Shown piece after piece: positions 60,160 through 64,000 of a stretch of 64,000 nucleotides of DNA (position 1 is the stretch's first letter; each line of letters opens with the position of its first letter). A program made the position numbers and the translations under genes. The stretch comes from Paenibacillus sp. FSL K6-3182 (GTDB lineage Bacteria; Bacillota; Bacilli; Paenibacillales; Paenibacillaceae): NCBI RefSeq assembly GCF_037976325.1, contig NZ_CP150265.1, positions 820,001-884,000 of the forward strand, written 5' to 3'. The notes beneath the pieces are model-generated. The model worked only from the letters and a program-made list of their open reading frames with translations, had not been told where the DNA came from and did no database searches.

Positions 60160-62046
60160 TTGCAGTTTTTCCCTAAACGTTATGACAGATCACTGTTTAT
60201 CGTTATATTCATCTTTATGATGTTGAAAATGCTCCTGTTTCGCCATTTCGTCTTTTCAGGCATACAGGTGAAGAGCTTGCTGCCTGATGCAGCAGCTGTA
60301 CTTGCACTGCTTCTGCTGCTGGAGCTAGTCAGCTCTGCGAGGTGGAGAGGAGCCGTATTTGGGCTCGTGAATGCCGTGTTTTCCTTGCTGCTATTTGCTT
60401 CAACGGTGTATGTCAGTTATTACGGAACAGTACCTACGTATACCGCACTGCATGGACTTGACCAGGTACTGCAAATTAGGACAAGCGTAGGGTCTATTAT
60501 TTTGCCTGCTTATTATGTTTACTTTCTCGATGTTGCCGTCTTGGCAGCTCTATATATCGTTAAACGTGTCAGAGGAATACGCAGCGACGGGCGCAAGCGA
60601 ATTGCCAAACCTCTATACACAGCTATTGCAGCTGTTCTATGTATTGCGATCTCGGGTGGATTCATTTGGTCCGCGAGTACGATTCCGAATGAGATCGTGA
60701 AAGCTGAGAATTTAGGCTATATCAATTATCAGGTTGCGGCAGCTGTTAAGGCGAGCAAAGAGCAGGCCGCGCTGAAAAATGGCAATGTAGAAGAAACAGG
60801 GGCTGATGCGATAGCGCTCAAATCCTCCTATTTTGAACAAGCTGGAGATATGGTCGTTGCCGGCACGCCTAATTATTTCGGATCTGCCAAAGGTAAAAAT
60901 GTGATCGTCGTTCAAATGGAGGCGTTCCAAAACTTTGCCATCAATTTGTCTGTCGGTGGTCAGGCGGTTACGCCTGTTCTTAATCAGCTAGCGAAGGAAA
61001 GCTTCTACTTTCCTTATGTATTCCAACAAATTGGACAAGGGAATACTGCGGACGCTGAATTCATGTCAAATACTTCTATCTATCCAACCGGGGATATGGC
61101 GATGTCAACAGGCTATGGTGATCGAGAGCTGCCGAGTCTTCCGAGACTGCTTGGAGAAAGCGGGTACGAATCCAATACCTTTCATATTAATGATGTGACT
61201 TTTTGGGATCGAAACCGAATGTATCCTGCGCTTGGTTTTACGGCATATTATGATAAAGCATCATTTAAAAATGATCATTTTAATTCTTTTGGCGCATCGG
61301 ATGAGGAGCTTTACAGGGTAGGTCTTGAAAAGCTTAAGGATATGAAGGAGCAAGGCAAGTCTTTTTATGCTCAATTCGTAACTGCATCCAGTCATCATCC
61401 TTTCAAGGTTCCAACGGAGCTTCAGCATATTACGATTCCGGACTACTTGCAAGGAACGCAGCTGGGCAATTATTTGACTGCATTAAATTATACGGATTAT
61501 GAACTGGGCCGTTTTATTGAGGGGCTCAAAGCGAGCGGCATGTGGGAAAACACGGTGTTGGTTGCCTATGGCGATCACGCTGGTCTACAAACGACAGACA
61601 ATGATCCTGCATGGGTTAGTGAGCAGCTTGGCATCGACTATGATGAGCAAATTAGCCGCTTAAACATCCCGCTTATTGTTCATGTACCTGGCGTAGAGGG
61701 GAAGACCATTAATCAGGTTGGCGGTCAGGTTGATATTATGCCGACCGTTACAAATCTGCTAGGCATATCGCTTGATGATCAAGCTTTTACGACGTTTGGC
61801 CATGACTTGCTTAATATTTCACAAAATGTAATCGGTATGCGGTATTATTTGCCGACAGGATCATTTTTTAATAATGACATTTTATTTATACCAGGCAAAG
61901 GCTTTGAGGACGGAACTGCTGTCGATATTAGAACGAAAAAGCCAGTAGCCGACTTCAGTAAATATCGTGGAGATTATGATTATATACTGGAACTCATGAA
62001 GCTTTCGGATGATTATGTACGTCTGCTGCCGAAGCGGGCACCATAG
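60160..62046 (+). CDS. LTA synthase-family sulfatase-fold membrane enzyme
   Basis: A 628-residue protein that should transfer glycerol-phosphate (or a like group) to a cell-surface polymer. About five N-terminal helices (to residue ~195) precede the extracellular sulfatase-like domain: VIVVQMEAFQNF (metal E), catalytic threonine T296 in GQGNTADAEF, NDVTFWDRNRMYPALGF, and VAYGDHAGLQ for the second metal. AAGGAG is eight bases before TTG 60160 but overlaps the GTG at 60151, so the TTG is preferred. It is monocistronic. Confidence 0.9.
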   Translation: MQFFPKRYDRSLFIVIFIFMMLKMLLFRHFVFSGIQVKSLLPDAAAVLALLLLLELVSSARWRGAVFGLVNAVFSLLLFASTVYVSYYGTVPTYTALHGLDQVLQIRTSVGSIILPAYYVYFLDVAVLAALYIVKRVRGIRSDGRKRIAKPLYTAIAAVLCIAISGGFIWSASTIPNEIVKAENLGYINYQVAAAVKASKEQAALKNGNVEETGADAIALKSSYFEQAGDMVVAGTPNYFGSAKGKNVIVVQMEAFQNFAINLSVGGQAVTPVLNQLAKESFYFPYVFQQIGQGNTADAEFMSNTSIYPTGDMAMSTGYGDRELPSLPRLLGESGYESNTFHINDVTFWDRNRMYPALGFTAYYDKASFKNDHFNSFGASDEELYRVGLEKLKDMKEQGKSFYAQFVTASSHHPFKVPTELQHITIPDYLQGTQLGNYLTALNYTDYELGRFIEGLKASGMWENTVLVAYGDHAGLQTTDNDPAWVSEQLGIDYDEQISRLNIPLIVHVPGVEGKTINQVGGQVDIMPTVTNLLGISLDDQAFTTFGHDLLNISQNVIGMRYYLPTGSFFNNDILFIPGKGFEDGTAVDIRTKKPVADFSKYRGDYDYILELMKLSDDYVRLLPKRAP

Positions 62047-62055
62047 AAGCAGATG

Positions 62056-62093
62056 AAATGCCTCTTGTCTATCCGGACTTGAGGCATTTTTTT
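62056..62093 (+). terminator. Terminator after the LTA synthase-like gene
   Basis: AAATGCCTC / GAGGCATTT, 9-bp stem, 16-base loop, seven-T run. Confidence 0.87.
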
Positions 62094-62198
62094 CTTCGCA
62101 AATGCAATTATAAGCTTTTATGGAGGCAGGCAATGAGGTAAGATGGATATAGCTACAGAAGGTACTCTATTCCAATAAACGTAAGGAATCGATGAGAC

Positions 62199-62996
62199 AT
62201 GCGAATTGGTTTTTTTGATTCAGGGCTTGGCGGGCTTACCGTATTAGCGGAGGCACTTCAAAGACTTCCTGATAAGGATTTTCTTTATATGGCGGACACG
62301 CTCCATGTTCCCTATGGGACGAAGTCAGAGGAAGACGTGAAAGCGTACATTTTTGAAACGGTTGGTTTAATGATGGAAGAGGGCATAGATGCATTGGTCG
62401 TCGCTTGCAATACAGCGACCAGTATTGCAATTAACGAGTTAAGAGAACGTTATTCCCTGCCCATTGTCGGCATGGAGCCTGCTGTTAAGCCAGCAGTAGA
62501 AATGAATCGAGCAACAGGCAAGAGGGTACTCGTCTTTGCAACGCAGTTAACGCTACAACTGCCAAAATATTACGCACTCGTGTCACGCGTGGATGAGATG
62601 GGAATCGTGGATTCACTGCCTCTGCCGGAGCTTGTGCGTTATTGTGAGGCGCTGCAATTCGATAAACAGATTATCAACGAATATTTCCGGGCAAAGCTCG
62701 CAAACTATGATTTAGACAATTACGGAATTATCGTACTCGGCTGTACACATTATCCTTTCTACAAGGATATATTGAGGGAGCTGTTACCTGCTCATATCGA
62801 GATTGTGGATGGGAATGTGGGAACGGTGAAACGCCTATCCGCATTATTGAGCCGCTATGGCATTTCCGGAGGCGGAGGCAACGGAAACGTACGCTTTATG
62901 TGCTCGGGCCAAGAGCCAGCTTACATGGACAAGATGCAAAAGGCACTTTCGATTTTACGTGAAAAAAATGTGTTAACACAGTCACTTCAAAGCTAA
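62199..62996 (+). CDS. murI: Glutamate racemase
   Basis: Makes D-glutamate for peptidoglycan by a two-cysteine, cofactor-free mechanism. D7/S8 (FFDSGLGG), catalytic C70 (VACNTAT) and C182 (LGCTHYPF) are present. The family motif normally GDT-x-x-PYG reads MADTLHVPYGTK here, and the sequence follows the MurI branch with GMEPAVKPAVE rather than the RacE branch common in Bacillus. Length 265 is normal. AGGAATCGATGAG before the ATG is a modest ribosome site. Confidence 0.92.
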   Translation: MRIGFFDSGLGGLTVLAEALQRLPDKDFLYMADTLHVPYGTKSEEDVKAYIFETVGLMMEEGIDALVVACNTATSIAINELRERYSLPIVGMEPAVKPAVEMNRATGKRVLVFATQLTLQLPKYYALVSRVDEMGIVDSLPLPELVRYCEALQFDKQIINEYFRAKLANYDLDNYGIIVLGCTHYPFYKDILRELLPAHIEIVDGNVGTVKRLSALLSRYGISGGGGNGNVRFMCSGQEPAYMDKMQKALSILREKNVLTQSLQS

Positions 62997-63008
62997 TTCG
63001 AAGCAAAA

Positions 63009-63047
63009 GGCGGGCAGCGCTCATGATGAGTGCTGCCCGCCCTTTTT
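63009..63047. terminator. Bidirectional terminator between murI and exonuclease III
   Basis: GGCGGGCAGC ... GCTGCCCGCC, a very stable stem with a GATG loop, followed by TTTTTT; A run on the other side. Confidence 0.92.
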
Positions 63048-63055
63048 TATGACGA

Positions 63056-63829
63056 TTATATGATTGCCGGCGGTTCTTCCAAAGTAAGCAAAACAGGACA
63101 ATGATCGCTGCCCAAAATATGAGTGTCAATGGACGCATCGATGAGCAGTGGGCTCAGTCTTGAAGAGGCTAAGAAATAATCGATCCGCCATCCCACGTTC
63201 CGCTCGCGAACCTTCATCATGTACGACCACCAGCTGTACACATCCGTACGATCCGGGTAAAAATGTCTAAATGTATCGAGGAAGCCAGTTGCTAGCAGCT
63301 CCGTCATCTTGCCGCGCTCCTCAAGCGTAAAGCCAGAGTTGCCTAGATTAGGCTTCGGATGCTTAAGATCGATTTCTTGATGGGCTACGTTCAAATCACC
63401 GCAAACAATGACAGGCTTTAAGGCATCAAGCTGCTGAAGATAACCGCGGAAGCGATCTTCCCATTCCATGCGGTAATCCAAGCGCGATAAGTCGCGCTTG
63501 GCGTTAGGCGTATATACCGTAACTAGATAGAATCCTTCAAACTCCAGCGTAATGACTCGTCCCTCTGGCTCCGAGTTTTCCTCAATACCATAGTGCACGG
63601 AGAGTGGTTTTATGCGGGTGAACACCGCAGTGCCTGAGTAACCCTTCTTAATCGCGTAATTCCAATATTGCGAGTACTCCTCACCAAGCTCCATGTTGAT
63701 TTGTCCATCCTGCAGCTTCGTTTCTTGCAGGCAAAAAATATCTGCATCCGTTTCCTTGAAATAATCGTTAAAACCTTTCGTTACGCATGCCCGTAAACCA
63801 TTTACGTTCCAAGATACAAGCTTAATCAT
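63056..63829 (-). CDS. xth: Exodeoxyribonuclease III / AP endonuclease
   Basis: A 257-residue DNA-repair nuclease that cleaves at abasic sites and trims 3' ends. All family motifs appear: LVSWNVNGLRA (N), IFCLQETKLQ (metal E), VYTPNA, CGDLNVAHQEIDL (D/N), WWSYMMKVRERNVGWRIDYFL (NxGWRID) and GSDHCPVLL (catalytic His). GGAGATAGATC lies before the ATG. It converges with murI. This corresponds to ExoA of Bacillus. Confidence 0.96.
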   Translation of the reverse strand: MIKLVSWNVNGLRACVTKGFNDYFKETDADIFCLQETKLQDGQINMELGEEYSQYWNYAIKKGYSGTAVFTRIKPLSVHYGIEENSEPEGRVITLEFEGFYLVTVYTPNAKRDLSRLDYRMEWEDRFRGYLQQLDALKPVIVCGDLNVAHQEIDLKHPKPNLGNSGFTLEERGKMTELLATGFLDTFRHFYPDRTDVYSWWSYMMKVRERNVGWRIDYFLASSRLSPLLIDASIDTHILGSDHCPVLLTLEEPPAII

Positions 63830-64000
63830 GATCTATCTCCTTACGTTTTCTATCATTAAGTACTAGTTTATCATATTTTCTTCAAAGGACTGTTGGAAAC
63901 ATCATGCTCTGTGCATAAAAAAAAGGCTGTGCCAAGCGATTAGACACCTGCTAGGAGACCACATTAGTTAATATATATAAAATATCATTTGCAAACGTTA
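63830..64000. other. Window end without a gene
   Basis: I see no coding frame here. The last bases, TTTGCAAACGTTA, resemble the left part of a cre site, but the sequence stops before it can be judged. Confidence 0.4.

Noticed and set aside
63985..64000. cre-like start TTTGCAAACGTTA at the window end
   Set aside because: The motif is truncated by the window and already deviates at one conserved position.
1..64000. tRNA, rRNA, transposase, phage genes or known riboswitches
   Set aside because: None was recognised on either strand when reading the intergenic regions; a covariance-model search would be needed to exclude small RNAs.

Overview
The window looks like a chromosomal segment of a Paenibacillus-type member of the Bacillales. 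This rests on strong AGGAGG-type ribosome sites, frequent GTG/TTG starts, several AraC-output response regulators paired with YesM-type kinases, Lpl-type sugar ABC transporters, a Btr-like siderophore regulator and a Gram-positive LTA-synthase-family protein. No rRNA, tRNA, phage, transposase or CRISPR array was seen. Gene content is ordinary chromosomal, with regulated transport and stress modules.

Layout. 1-4070 (minus): deoxynucleoside salvage operon deoC-cdd-nupC-deoB-deoD, with a DeoR-type operator and promoter upstream; deoD is cut by the window edge. 4379-8660: small proteins, a lone ATP-grasp ligase, then a gene-free stretch with nested inverted repeats and a collagen-like gene remnant. 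8664-17756: a cytoplasmic GH5 glycosidase, an Lpl-type ABC transporter (two permeases and a lipoprotein) and a YesM/YesN two-component pair, together a glycan import and breakdown module. 17821-21601: DUF3626, an AraC regulator, a VOC protein, DUF6526 and DUF2306 proteins.

21952-28284: copper locus with a CTLC thioredoxin, an MFS transporter, csoR, a possible 45-codon ORF, copZ, copA and a His-rich lipoprotein. Three promoters carry a near-identical 17-bp CsoR-type box between -35 and -10, and the copZ promoter has a degenerate copy. 28428-31774: two-component system plus BcrA-type ABC exporter, probably for peptide-antibiotic stress. 31946-33034: AI-2E family membrane protein. 33588-39295: oppDFBCA peptide importer with a CodY-like box in its leader. 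39385-42128: siderophore-binding lipoprotein and its Btr-like regulator, both behind Fur-like boxes.

42252-48552: small proteins including a GNAT enzyme with a hairpin leader, an AraC regulator, OsmC, a TetR/SDR pair with a palindromic operator, a SET-domain protein and a TIMP-like secreted protein. 48821-57012: YesN/YesM and a membrane-anchored sugar-binding protein (a three-component sensor) followed by mglBAC; two perfect 13-bp direct repeats, 21 bp apart, sit just upstream of the predicted mgl promoter. 57151-63829: a HAD phosphatase, a MocR regulator divergent from a RidA protein, an LTA-synthase-like enzyme, glutamate racemase and exonuclease III. Most transcription units end in clear hairpin-T terminators.
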